35,922 nt of DNA from Lactobacillus taiwanensis DSM 21401 (lineage in GTDB: Bacteria; Bacillota; Bacilli; Lactobacillales; Lactobacillaceae). A model generated the notes under the pieces. It was given only the letters and a program-made list of their open reading frames with translations. It was not told where the DNA came from and did not search any database. Positions 16,027 through 24,705 of the stretch are shown here, piece after piece. A program made the translations under genes and the position numbers. The stretch's first letter is position 1; every line of letters starts with the position of its first letter. The stretch covers positions 1 through 35,922 of the forward strand of contig NZ_AYZG01000005.1 in NCBI RefSeq assembly GCF_001436695.1, written 5' to 3'.

Positions 16027-18366
16027 TTATTCACTTCTTAATGCAATTGCTGCATCTTTCTTAGCAGCCATTCGGGCAGGAATATGACCACCAAGCATGG
16101 TTAGAATTGTACTGATGACTACTAAGATTAAGGCTTGCACTGGATCAAGCTGAGCTACATTACTCATTTTTGTAATGGCATATAATACTGCATTTATTGG
16201 GAAAGTACATAAGTAGGCAAGAAAGATACCTAAGATGCCTGAAAATAGTCCCAAAATAAATGTTTCGGCGTCAAATACTCTGGTAATGTCACGCTTTCTA
16301 GCTCCAAGGGCCTTGAGAACGCCAATTTCTTTAGTACGTTCTAGTACTGAAGTATACGTCAAAATGCCGATCATAATCATTGAAGTAACTAATGAAATTC
16401 CAGCAAAGGCAACTAAAACATCAGTAATTCCATCAAGCAAACCACCGGTTAATTTAGTTACCGTACCCGACATATCTGTATAAATAATCTGATCTTCTTT
16501 TGATTTACCTTTATTGTATTTATCGAGGTAATCCAGTACTTTATCTTTTGATTTAAAAGAATTTGGATAAATTAGAATACCACTAGGAATGCTAGAGCCA
16601 CCAAGTGAGGCAATGAATTGTTCTTTTTGAGTTTTATTCATTGGCTGATTAGTCATAACATTGGTTGAGCTATTCTTTTGAGTCTTTATAATATTTGAAT
16701 TTTCATTTTGCTTAATAACTTCTTGAGTTAAACCATCGCTATAGGCAATTCCATTGTCGAGTAGCGCCATCTGACTATTATTTTTACCACGAATTACAGC
16801 AGTTAACTTTAAAGTTAACTTGCTTGAATCGTACATTGACTTAGAAGCTTTTTGTGGGAGAAAGTTTCCCGTAGGAAGTTCTTGATAGTAATCGTTATTA
16901 CTAATTACTTTAAAAGTTTGACCGACAACCTTGTTGAGATTTAATTTTTGCCCATCTTTTATTGAAATACCTAAATTCTTAAGTGCATTAATATTGGCTT
17001 GATTCTTATTATTTAGAACAAGAACCACATCATTGTTTGACTTTGGCCAGGAACCAGCGAGAAGTTGATAGTTATCTTTTAAAAATGTTCCATGCTTTGA
17101 ATCAAGTGTTTTAGGAAAGACACTTGTATTAATACCAACACTATTCATTCCTTGAAGTTGAGCACTGGCAATGGCTGATCCTGAATTATTGACATTAGAA
17201 AATTCTACATGTTTGATCTTGCCATTATCATTGGTTAAAAGATTAAGCTGGGTACCGCGAATAAATGAAATGTTATTAGCATAGTCAGGATTAATTTTTT
17301 TGACATAATTTATATAAGATTGAGTAATCTTATTTTCATGCGTATTTTTCTCGTTGCCAGGTTTTGAAGCGACTAGATAACCTTTATTTTTAATATTTTT
17401 GTCAGATTCGTTTCGATTAGCGGCAGCATTCATATCGGTAGCTGTTTGCGAGATGGAAATTGGAAACTTGGCTAATGTTTTGCTTTGCGTATCGTTAATT
17501 TGCTTTTGAAAACCATGCGATAAAGCTAAGACAATTGCAATCCCAATAATTCCAATACTAGAAGCAAAAGCAGTTAAAAATGTCCTACCTTTCTTAGTCA
17601 TAATATTGGTAAAGCTTAGTTTTAAAGCATTCCAGTAAGACATTTTGGTTTTCTTAAGCTTAAAGGTGTCTTTTATTTCCTTCTTTGGTTCGAAAGTATT
17701 TGAATCACTGAGAATTTTTCCGTCTTGAAAGTGAACAATTCGACTAGCATATTCCTCAGCCAACTCTGGATTGTGCGTTACCATGATAACTAACTTGTCA
17801 CGACTTAATTCTTTAATTAGCTCCATGATACTTTCGCTAGTCTTTGTATCTAACGCACCAGTTGGTTCATCACAAAGAAGAATATCGGGATCATTAGCTA
17901 TTGCCCGGGCAATGGCAACACGTTGCATTTGACCACCAGATAATTGGTTTGGGCGCTTCTTTAAGTGATTGCCAAGACCAACACGCTTAAGAGCTGCGAT
18001 TGCTTTTTCATGACGCTCATTGCTACTTACGCCGGATAGCGTCATCCCGAGTTCTACATTTTCAATGATTGAAAGATGAGAAATTAAATTGTAACTTTGG
18101 AAAATAAAACCAACAGAGTTGTTACGGTAGGCATCCCAGTCAGTTTGAGAAAAGTTCTTTGTAGACTTACCGTTAATGATGATGTCACCAGAATCATAAT
18201 GGTCTAAGCCACCGATTACGTTTAAAAGTGTTGTTTTTCCAGAACCACTTGGTCCTAGAATGGCTACAAATTCGCTATTACGAAAGTTAATTGTAACGTC
18301 ATTAAGAGCGTGTGTTACAGTGTCTCCAACATGATATGTCTTTTTTAAGTGTAAAAGTTGTAGCAT
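16027..18366 (-). CDS. MacB-type ABC transporter, ATPase fused to FtsX-like permease
   Basis: A 779-aa fusion. Residues 1 to about 225 form a MacB/LolD-type ATPase: Walker A GPSGSGKTT, Q loop FIFQSYNLI, signature LSGGQMQR, Walker B ILLCDEPTGALD, and the H-loop TH. A first membrane helix lies near 265-285, then a large extracellular domain of about 350 residues rich in Asn, Ser and Lys, and three helices at the C-terminus with the FtsX motif RTKEIGVLKALGARKRDI. This four-helix layout is typical of the mechanotransmission family, which exports peptides or antibiotics or acts in signalling rather than importing sugars. A 12-base gap to the YdcF-like gene suggests co-transcription. Substrate unknown. 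Confidence 0.88.
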   Translation of the reverse strand: MLQLLHLKKTYHVGDTVTHALNDVTINFRNSEFVAILGPSGSGKTTLLNVIGGLDHYDSGDIIINGKSTKNFSQTDWDAYRNNSVGFIFQSYNLISHLSIIENVELGMTLSGVSSNERHEKAIAALKRVGLGNHLKKRPNQLSGGQMQRVAIARAIANDPDILLCDEPTGALDTKTSESIMELIKELSRDKLVIMVTHNPELAEEYASRIVHFQDGKILSDSNTFEPKKEIKDTFKLKKTKMSYWNALKLSFTNIMTKKGRTFLTAFASSIGIIGIAIVLALSHGFQKQINDTQSKTLAKFPISISQTATDMNAAANRNESDKNIKNKGYLVASKPGNEKNTHENKITQSYINYVKKINPDYANNISFIRGTQLNLLTNDNGKIKHVEFSNVNNSGSAIASAQLQGMNSVGINTSVFPKTLDSKHGTFLKDNYQLLAGSWPKSNNDVVLVLNNKNQANINALKNLGISIKDGQKLNLNKVVGQTFKVISNNDYYQELPTGNFLPQKASKSMYDSSKLTLKLTAVIRGKNNSQMALLDNGIAYSDGLTQEVIKQNENSNIIKTQKNSSTNVMTNQPMNKTQKEQFIASLGGSSIPSGILIYPNSFKSKDKVLDYLDKYNKGKSKEDQIIYTDMSGTVTKLTGGLLDGITDVLVAFAGISLVTSMIMIGILTYTSVLERTKEIGVLKALGARKRDITRVFDAETFILGLFSGILGIFLAYLCTFPINAVLYAITKMSNVAQLDPVQALILVVISTILTMLGGHIPARMAAKKDAAIALRSE

Positions 18367-18378
18367 GTTCCTTCCCTT

Positions 18379-19500
18379 CTAAGCAATTATATATTTACTC
18401 AGTCCTAAGACTGCTAAAATTGCTTGAATTATAAATAAAATTGCAATTAGTCCAATAATAACAAAGTGACGCTTCTTGTGGATAATAAAGACACCAGCGA
18501 ATTCACGGATAGTAGCATTAGGCAAAAAGTAAAACCTAGTTGTTGCGCCAATACCATTAGCATTTAAATGAGCCATTTTTGCATACAATCCGGCTCTAAA
18601 AAGATGATAGTTATTAGTGAAAAATTTTGCTTTAAATTTAGTATTTCCCCAGTCTTTGGTAGCTACTTCTTTAGAGTAGATCATGTTTTGGTAAGTATTA
18701 GTTGACCTATCTTCAAGTAAGATTAGATTAGGATCATAGCCATGTTTAACAGCATATTCTTTCATAGCAGCTGCTTCAGATAAATTTTCATCTTTTCCTT
18801 GACCACCGGACATAATTAATTTAGGTCGTTTATGACCCTTGTCATACTGTTTATTAGAAAAAGCAATTGCGCGATCAATTCTAGCACCTAAAAGTCGAGA
18901 GACTTTTTTACCTTCAATTAAGCCAGCGCCCAAAACGATTAGATAATCTTGTTTGTAGCGACGTGGTACAATTTGATATAAAAATAAATTTAGTAAGAAG
19001 TTGTACATTACAAATAGAAGATAGAAGGCAATTAATGTAGCTCCAGCGACTAATGAATGTAGCCAGCTCGGTAGTTTTTGGAAGACACCAATTTTATTTA
19101 AAGTCCATAAGCCGACTAAAAATAAACCAATAATTAAAGTTAAAAGATTGGGCAAAGAGTGACTTTCATATTTCCAAACAAAATATGCGTTCCAAAGAAA
19201 GAAAATCCATGAGAATGTAACTAAGAAAAATACTCCAAATAAAATTGCTAGGGCAATAAAAGAAAATGAAGAGGTTAAAAAAGCATTGTGCTGTGAAATA
19301 ATTAAAATGGCCGTCCATATTAAAAAGCTAAGCCCAAATGCTGTAAAAATAAGGCCGTTGATCAAACGGCGTGGTTCAATTAACCAAGAAAGTAAAAATA
19401 ATCCTAAAAATACTAGCATCATGAATGTAGTAATCGTTACCTTATTAGATGTAGCAAAATTTAGAAGTCGATGTAAAGATTGCATGAGTTGTGATTGCAT
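18379..19500 (-). CDS. YdcF/SanA-like (DUF218) membrane protein
   Basis: Protein of 373 aa with about five to six N-terminal hydrophobic segments (to about residue 185), a YdcF/DUF218 domain, and a last helix near the C-terminus. The domain is marked by DYLIVLGAGLIEGKKVSRLLGARIDRA, PKLIMSGGQGKDE, SEAAAMKEYAVKHG and ILLEDRSTNTYQNM. The family is linked to cell-envelope integrity and probably handles a nucleotide or lipid-linked substrate; no precise reaction is known. The ATG at 19500 follows AAGGA by nine bases. It heads a two-gene unit with the ABC transporter and has its own promoter. Confidence 0.82.
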   Translation of the reverse strand: MQSQLMQSLHRLLNFATSNKVTITTFMMLVFLGLFLLSWLIEPRRLINGLIFTAFGLSFLIWTAILIISQHNAFLTSSFSFIALAILFGVFFLVTFSWIFFLWNAYFVWKYESHSLPNLLTLIIGLFLVGLWTLNKIGVFQKLPSWLHSLVAGATLIAFYLLFVMYNFLLNLFLYQIVPRRYKQDYLIVLGAGLIEGKKVSRLLGARIDRAIAFSNKQYDKGHKRPKLIMSGGQGKDENLSEAAAMKEYAVKHGYDPNLILLEDRSTNTYQNMIYSKEVATKDWGNTKFKAKFFTNNYHLFRAGLYAKMAHLNANGIGATTRFYFLPNATIREFAGVFIIHKKRHFVIIGLIAILFIIQAILAVLGLSKYIIA

Positions 19501-19532
19501 GATTAAATGTCCTTATGTCTTTTTAATAAATA

Positions 19533-19562
19533 ATTATAATGAAAAGAAATAGATAATTTCAA
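19533..19562 (-). promoter_or_regulatory. Promoter of the YdcF-like/ABC unit
   Basis: On the minus strand TTGAAA (19557-19562) and a consensus TATAAT (19533-19538) lie 18 bases apart, with a leader of about 30 bases. Confidence 0.65.
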
Positions 19563-19579
19563 TTAGAGGAAGTGTTCAG

Positions 19580-20227
19580 ATGAAGACTTTTTTACGCTTT
19601 TTAGGAAATTTAGCAACAGTGATTATTGCTTTTGTATTATATACACTTTTGCAATTAGGTTATGCGCAAAAGAAGGTAAACTTGTTATTTGCAATTATTT
19701 TAGCAGTTTTAACAGTAGCAGTAATTTACTGGATGTATTGGATTTATAAGAGAGAGCTTAAGCAAGAAAATGACTGGGTCTTTAACGCAAAACCGCACTG
19801 GGATGTCAGAAGAGTCATTATTTCAGTAGCAGCTTTCTTTGCGCTTGTAATTTTTCAAGTTGCTTATATTAAATTGGTTGGTGGGAATGCTGTTTCTCAG
19901 AATCAAGCAGAGCTTGATGAAGTTAGAAAAGTCGCATCGCCAATGTTTAATGTCTTACTAATTGTTGTAGCACCAATCTGTGAAGAGCTCATCTTCAGAG
20001 CACTGTTCTTCAATACTTTTTTTCCAGCAGATAATACTTTAAATAAGTGGGTTGGAATTGTGGCAAGTGGCTTTGTTTTTGCTTACGGGCATGACCCAAT
20101 GTTTAGTAAGTTCATTTATTTATACTGGGTTATGGGAATGATTCTGGCATGGACATATGTGGAAACAAAAGATATTAGATATTCGATTTTAACTCACATG
20201 CTAAACAATATTCTGTCAATTTTATAG
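19580..20227 (+). CDS. CPBP (CAAX/Abi) family intramembrane metalloprotease
   Basis: Membrane protein of 215 aa with about six helices and all three CPBP motifs: Glu135-Glu136 and Arg140 in CEELIFR, Phe167 and His171 in FAYGHD, and His206 with Asn210 in THMLNN. These residues bind the catalytic metal in Rce1-type proteases. In lactic acid bacteria, relatives serve in bacteriocin self-immunity or peptide processing, but no bacteriocin gene lies nearby, so the role is open. AGAGGAAG precedes the ATG. It diverges from the YdcF-like gene and ends in a terminator that reaches into the convergent gene. Confidence 0.88.
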   Translation: MKTFLRFLGNLATVIIAFVLYTLLQLGYAQKKVNLLFAIILAVLTVAVIYWMYWIYKRELKQENDWVFNAKPHWDVRRVIISVAAFFALVIFQVAYIKLVGGNAVSQNQAELDEVRKVASPMFNVLLIVVAPICEELIFRALFFNTFFPADNTLNKWVGIVASGFVFAYGHDPMFSKFIYLYWVMGMILAWTYVETKDIRYSILTHMLNNILSIL

Positions 20228-20232
20228 TAAAA

Positions 20233-20260
20233 GAAAAAGAGCTTTAACGCTCTTTTTTTC
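20233..20260 (+). terminator. Terminator of the CPBP gene, overlapping the convergent gene
   Basis: GAAAAAGAGC (20233-20242) pairs with its complement at 20249 onward, with a 6-base loop and T7. Its right arm encodes the last codons (KKER and stop) of the minus-strand YagU-like gene. Confidence 0.8.
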
Positions 20261-20753
20261 TTTGCCCTAATTGTTTCAAAACTATCTCGGCAATTTCATT
20301 ATTAGTCCACATCCAGGCAATATGACCTAGTGCTTCTGAAATATGTTCCTCTAGTGGTTGATCCTTAGGAGAGGGAACAGTCTTCATTAATGGCATGATA
20401 ACTAGGTGAAAGGCAATCCAAACTGCCAAACCAAAAGGAACACCTTGATCTACAGTTAGCCATTTAACTTTCTTTTCTAGTAAAGCTGCATAAGCAGTTG
20501 CAAAAGAAATAGAAAAGCCAAAGTGAACTAAATAGCTGACCCATGGTAATTTTTCACCAGAATAAGTATAAGTTGCATGAGTTAATTTTGCAGGCACGCC
20601 CATTTGCTCCAACAATTTTTGCGGAGGATTAGTTTTATTTCTCTCTGGCGTTCTTGGAGGAAGGATATTTTCCCAGCCTAATTTAACTAATCCAGAAATA
20701 ACGCCAGCAGCAGTACCAGCAATTAATACATTTTTCCAACTAAATTTTGTCAT
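20244..20753 (-). CDS. YagU family (DUF1440) membrane protein
   Basis: A 169-aa protein with about four hydrophobic segments, resembling the YagU/DUF1440 family: AAGVISGLVKLGWENILPPR at the N-terminus, followed by PPQKLLEQMG, and later FGLAVWIAFHLVIMPLM and SEALGHIAWMW. E. coli YagU affects acid resistance; the molecular function is unknown. I use the ATG at 20753; a TTG directly before it (20756) sits nearer the AAAGGA site and cannot be ruled out. The 3' end lies within the terminator of the convergent CPBP gene. Confidence 0.75.
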   Translation of the reverse strand: MTKFSWKNVLIAGTAAGVISGLVKLGWENILPPRTPERNKTNPPQKLLEQMGVPAKLTHATYTYSGEKLPWVSYLVHFGFSISFATAYAALLEKKVKWLTVDQGVPFGLAVWIAFHLVIMPLMKTVPSPKDQPLEEHISEALGHIAWMWTNNEIAEIVLKQLGQRKKER

Positions 20754-20801
20754 CAATATTCACGTCCTTTTGTCAGATCCTTTGTACTTATTGTAACAAA
20801 T

Positions 20802-22256
20802 TCAGTCTTTAGGGGATGGTTTAAGGTCTTGGTTAGCGTGAACATTTTTATTGGCCATTTTGTTTAAATAAGTCCAAATTTGTGGACGGTATTTTCTTAA
20901 AATGAATAACAAAGCCAAATAAACAATAATACATAGACTAATCCAAAGAGGATTCTGTGAAATAAAAGCTGCAAAAACTAACGCGTTGAGGGGACGAGCC
21001 ATTAAGTTAAAGCTAGTAACTAATACAATACCAGCTGGAATTGTCGCACCATACTGAGAAATAGCTCCAGTATAAATTGAACCTAGCCAGCTAGCCGCAT
21101 ATAAGCCTAAGCTAAACCATACAATACCGTTTGCAATAACCTTTAAGATATTACCATCAGTAATAGCAACAATTGATTCAACCATAAATGGAAGTGAAAT
21201 TAAATCAACGACAGGAAGAGTTTTGTTTCCTGGTAAAAGAAAGGCAATAACAACCATAATTGGGATTAAGATAATTCCTGAAATAATCGTGGCGGACTCG
21301 CCATAACCTACACCGTCATCAACTGCTAGGAACCAACGTTTTTTATCGTGAACAAGATCTGCTTCAGCTTTTTGATTCTTACTTTGTTTCCTCTCTTTAT
21401 CAATTTGCTTAGCTAGAGGAGTAAAAGCCTTACTGAATACATTAGTAACTAACGGAAAGATTGTCATAACAGCTGACAGTTGAACGGCAAACTGTAGAAT
21501 TTGTCCCCATGCTTTAATGGTTGTTAGATCTTTAATATTGCCTAAAACACCGATTACTATTCCTAAAATAGCCCCTAATGTAGTTGGTTCGCCAAAGACA
21601 CCAAATTTATTTTTGAAAGCTGCTGGTGTCAAATTTGCCTTATTAAAGCCAAGCAGATTCCACAGAGGATCTAGAAGAATAGCGGGGACCGTTTGAACAA
21701 TGTTTTGTGCGGCACAGACAGTAGTATTTTCAATTTTGTAATAACTTGACCAGCGATCAGCCTGAACTTCAGCTAATAATAAAGTGTAAAGAAGCATAAA
21801 AAAGGATAAGCCTAGTGAAATCCACCAATTATGAGTTACATAGAAAGCAAGGGTTCCCCAAATCATGAAACCAAAATTATTCCAAAGATTAGATGGCATG
21901 AATACCTTGGTTACTCCAACAGCAAATAAAATAAATTCAGCTATCAAGCCAAATACAAAAAAAGTAAGACCAACTGGAGAACCAAAACTCGCAAGAGAAC
22001 CAGCCTGCCAGCCGATATCGACAACGGGTAATTTGATGCCAGTATTGTTAACCATTTGACGAACGATCTTAGTAACTATTGGAGTAAATTCATTAATAAT
22101 CCAAGAAAATCCTGTTAATCCTACTCCCGCATAAAATCCACACATCATTGCTTTTTTTGGCTTTACTTTTAGAAATAAAGCAATAATAAAGATCATAATA
22201 GGAACAATAACTGTTGCTCCAAAGGCGTTAAAGAAAGTATGAATATTATTTAGCAT
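20802..22256 (-). CDS. PTS transporter subunit IIC, galactitol family (GatC-like)
   Basis: Sugar-transporting membrane component of 484 aa with about eleven hydrophobic segments and the features of the galactitol/arabitol IIC family: NAFGATVIVPIMIFIIALFL at the start, the region GDNI-like substituted here by DGNILKVIANG, and LMARPLNALVFAAF near the end. A charged loop (KQIDKERKQSKNQKAEAD) splits the membrane region. It should translocate and help phosphorylate a polyol or sugar, but no IIA, IIB or dehydrogenase gene is near, so partners must be elsewhere. GGGG precedes the ATG. The sugar cannot be told from sequence. Confidence 0.85.
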   Translation of the reverse strand: MLNNIHTFFNAFGATVIVPIMIFIIALFLKVKPKKAMMCGFYAGVGLTGFSWIINEFTPIVTKIVRQMVNNTGIKLPVVDIGWQAGSLASFGSPVGLTFFVFGLIAEFILFAVGVTKVFMPSNLWNNFGFMIWGTLAFYVTHNWWISLGLSFFMLLYTLLLAEVQADRWSSYYKIENTTVCAAQNIVQTVPAILLDPLWNLLGFNKANLTPAAFKNKFGVFGEPTTLGAILGIVIGVLGNIKDLTTIKAWGQILQFAVQLSAVMTIFPLVTNVFSKAFTPLAKQIDKERKQSKNQKAEADLVHDKKRWFLAVDDGVGYGESATIISGIILIPIMVVIAFLLPGNKTLPVVDLISLPFMVESIVAITDGNILKVIANGIVWFSLGLYAASWLGSIYTGAISQYGATIPAGIVLVTSFNLMARPLNALVFAAFISQNPLWISLCIIVYLALLFILRKYRPQIWTYLNKMANKNVHANQDLKPSPKD

Positions 22257-22396
22257 TTTGATCCCCTTTCTTTTGATACATTTTTAGTATAAAAAAGAAG
22301 AAAAATAAACGCTAATAATTAGGGCTATATTGCTTGGGTAATAAATAACAGAGTGCTTTAATAAACTTGAGAGGAAATTTTTTGGAGGGATTAATG

Positions 22397-22918
22397 ATGA
22401 AAAAGATTATATCAATTGGCTTAATTGGTTTGTTAAGCTGTACAATGCTAACGGCATGTAGCAATACGCAAAATAACAATTCTAGTTCTTCAAATGAAAA
22501 AACGACAACAGTTAAGAAAAGCAGTAAAATTACAGCAAATAATTTGACTACTAAGAAGCAAACTGCAATTACAATTGCTTATGCTGGTGAAAAGTATCCT
22601 GATATTTGGAAGAAGACTTTTAAACAAGCACAAAATAATACCGTTAAAGTAAAACTCCACAATCGCAAGGATTATTCATATATGCAAAATGGTAGTGATG
22701 TTGCATACGAAATTGCCACAGCTGATGGAGATAAATATTTCTATTATACAAAGAATGATCCAACGATTTTCTTCTATCATAAGAATAAGGAAATTGGTTC
22801 ATCTGATATTAAAATGATGATTAAATATCTTAACAATCATAATGATGGCAGTAAGGTTAACAAGATCATTAAGAATATCAAGGTAGTAGACGAAAGAAAG
22901 CCAGCGAGTAAAGACTAA
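22397..22918 (+). CDS. Lipoprotein, N-terminal part of a frameshifted gene
   Basis: A 173-aa frame beginning with a signal peptide and lipobox LTAC (Cys21), followed by a Ser/Asn/Thr linker and a globular part from about residue 48 (KKQTAITIAYAGEKYPDIWKK onward in short motif terms). I use the second of two ATGs (22397), seven bases after GGAGGG. The frame ends abruptly at 22918 in SKD, while a frame one base later continues, without a start codon of its own, to 23405. The two together would give a lipoprotein of about 335 aa. Either the gene is broken or the base call is wrong. I do not recognise the family; relatives with a KWYS-type domain occur in lactobacilli as far as I recall. Confidence 0.65.
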   Translation: MKKIISIGLIGLLSCTMLTACSNTQNNNSSSSNEKTTTVKKSSKITANNLTTKKQTAITIAYAGEKYPDIWKKTFKQAQNNTVKVKLHNRKDYSYMQNGSDVAYEIATADGDKYFYYTKNDPTIFFYHKNKEIGSSDIKMMIKYLNNHNDGSKVNKIIKNIKVVDERKPASKD

Positions 22919-23405
22919 AAATATTGCTGGTGATAAAGGGTTATATACTGTTCCTACAAAATTACAAGGTAAGTGGTACAGTATAGATAAAAAACGGCGT
23001 ACACATAGTAAGGATGATAATCAATTAAGAGAAATTGAATTTGGTCCACATGCGCTTACGACGGAAGATCATCAATATGAGATCCATATCCCAGATAAAG
23101 AGTATTTTGAAAAGCATCAACAGTTTTCTAATGACTATCTGAACGATACTCATACATGGGTTAAAGTCTTTAATAATACTGAAGCCCCGAAAGGAGTCAA
23201 TTATATTACCTTAATTGGTTGGACAGCTAAAGATAAACACCAAACGTCTTATGGTTATACAATCTTGGACGGACATCCGGTAGTTATTTTAGCTAGTGGC
23301 CAAGGAAAAATAACGGATCAAGTTTACTGGAAGACACCTGACCAAGCTAAAAAACATAAGGATCAAAATTTTGATAAACTAATTACGAAAGCAGAAAATA
23401 ATTAG
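22890..23405 (+). pseudogene. C-terminal part of the frameshifted lipoprotein
   Basis: This frame is open from just after a TAG at 22887 to TAG at 23403-23405, about 171 codons, and has no ATG and no ribosome site near its left end. Its sequence is protein-like, with GDKGLYTVPTKLQGKWYS near the start and YGYTILDGHPVVILASG later. It lies +1 relative to the preceding lipoprotein frame, and the two overlap only at 22890-22918. The simplest reading is one ancestral lipoprotein gene interrupted by a one-base change in that 29-base overlap. The downstream part would then not be translated. Confidence 0.7.
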
Positions 23406-23427
23406 AAATTAGTATGAGGTAAATTTT

Positions 23428-23916
23428 ATGTCTGATAAACCTTATTATGAACAAGAATATCATGCACCAGAAAGTGATATTCCCGATCCATCAGTTGGGG
23501 AAATTTTTAAGGGATTATTTCTCTATCCGTTCACTTGGGCAGCGCGTAGTACACGAAAAGCCTTTTGGGTTGCATTTGTTATTCAGTTCTTATTAACAAT
23601 TGTAATTGGAGTAATTTCAGTAGCCGTTTTTATTCCAAACGGTGTTCTGTCAGTTTCTAGAAATGATATGAGTTGGGTTTTGACACATATTGGTTTCGGA
23701 GTTTGGCTAATTGAATTAATTTTATTCATCTTACTAATTTGGATAAAATTAGGCCTTTTGGGCTATGCAGTAAGAAGACTACATGATGCGAACTACAGTG
23801 GTTGGTGGCTATGGTTAATTATTATTCCATTTGGCTGGATTATTGTAGTTATTTTCTTATTGCTACCTACTGTTGAAGAACCAGTAAGATGGGGCAGCTA
23901 CTTATTTGTTGATTAA
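23428..23916 (+). CDS. DUF805 membrane protein
   Basis: A 162-aa protein with an acidic N-terminus and three to four hydrophobic segments. The DUF805 hallmark AVRRLHDANYSGWWLWLIII is plain near residue 115. The N-terminal block FTWAARSTRKAFWVAF is also typical (the family often has RxxRxxFW). Function unknown; members are small inner-membrane proteins often near stress or transport genes. GAGGTAAATTTT precedes the ATG. It begins 22 bases after the broken lipoprotein gene, so may share its transcript, and is followed by a terminator. Confidence 0.8.
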   Translation: MSDKPYYEQEYHAPESDIPDPSVGEIFKGLFLYPFTWAARSTRKAFWVAFVIQFLLTIVIGVISVAVFIPNGVLSVSRNDMSWVLTHIGFGVWLIELILFILLIWIKLGLLGYAVRRLHDANYSGWWLWLIIIPFGWIIVVIFLLLPTVEEPVRWGSYLFVD

Positions 23917-23935
23917 CTAATTTGAATAGAAATTG

Positions 23936-23968
23936 AAATACGAATGGTTTTTCCTTTCGTATTTTTTT
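23936..23968 (+). terminator. Terminator after the DUF805 gene
   Basis: AAATACGAA (23936-23944) pairs with TTCGTATTT (23956-23964), then a T run to 23968. Confidence 0.78.
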
Positions 23969-24029
23969 ATTGCATTTTATATAATGTTTTTATAGTATTT
24001 TTTTATTTTTTATTTAAGGAATAGGTAGT

Positions 24030-24704
24030 ATGGAATATTTAAAGCTGTTAGGAATATTGATAATTGTGGTCGGCTTTGTCTTAAAGTGGGATACGACTGC
24101 AGTTGTAGTCATTGCAGCAATTGTCACAGGTCTGTTTTCAGGGATGGATTTTGTTAAATTGCTGGAAGTAATTGGAAAGAGTTTTGTGGAAAATCGAATG
24201 GTAAGTTTGTTTTTCCTAACCTTGCCAATGATTGGGCTAGTAGAATCACATGGATTAAGAGATTATGCGGTTAATGCAATTAAAAAACTTAAAAAGTTAA
24301 CTGCGGGTAAGATTTTGAATATCTATTTATTAATTCGTGAATTAGCTGGAGTTTTTGGAATTTCTTTACAAGGACAAGTACAATTCGTTCGACCATTAAT
24401 TGCACCAATGGTAATTGCGGCTGCTGAAGATCAAGATAATAAAAAATTAACTGAATCAGAAATTGATCTAATTAAGGGACGCAGTGCGGCAGTTGACAAC
24501 TTTGGTAACTTTTTTGCTCAGAACTTGTTTGTAGCTTCTGGTGGAGTACTTTTGATTTCTTCAACTATGAAATCACTGGGCTATAAAGTTGATCCTGTTG
24601 GAATTGTGCTTAATACTATTCCAATTGCTATCATTACTTTTATTTTAGTCTTTGCTTACAATCTTTATTTTGACCGTCAAATGAAGAAATGGGAAGGTGA
24701 ATAA
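24030..24704 (+). CDS. DUF969 membrane protein (putative pyroglutamyl permease subunit)
   Basis: A 224-aa integral membrane protein of the DUF969 family, with hydrophobic segments at about 1-40, 55-75, 110-135 and 165-215. Conserved-looking stretches include FFLTLPMIGLVESHGL, the loop IRELAGVFGISLQGQVQFVRP and DNFGNFFAQNLFVASGG. The next two genes, DUF979 and pyrrolidone-carboxylate peptidase, are its usual partners, so it probably takes part in uptake of pyroglutamate or pyroglutamyl peptides. That role is inference from gene clustering. The ATG follows AAGGAATAGGTAGT. A TATAAT lies at about 23980 but without a good -35. Confidence 0.8.
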   Translation: MEYLKLLGILIIVVGFVLKWDTTAVVVIAAIVTGLFSGMDFVKLLEVIGKSFVENRMVSLFFLTLPMIGLVESHGLRDYAVNAIKKLKKLTAGKILNIYLLIRELAGVFGISLQGQVQFVRPLIAPMVIAAAEDQDNKKLTESEIDLIKGRSAAVDNFGNFFAQNLFVASGGVLLISSTMKSLGYKVDPVGIVLNTIPIAIITFILVFAYNLYFDRQMKKWEGE

Positions 24705-24705
24705 G

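Noticed and set aside
22890-22920. Programmed +1 frameshift in the lipoprotein gene
   Set aside because: No recognisable slippery codon pair or stimulatory element of the known kinds; simple mutation or base error is more likely.
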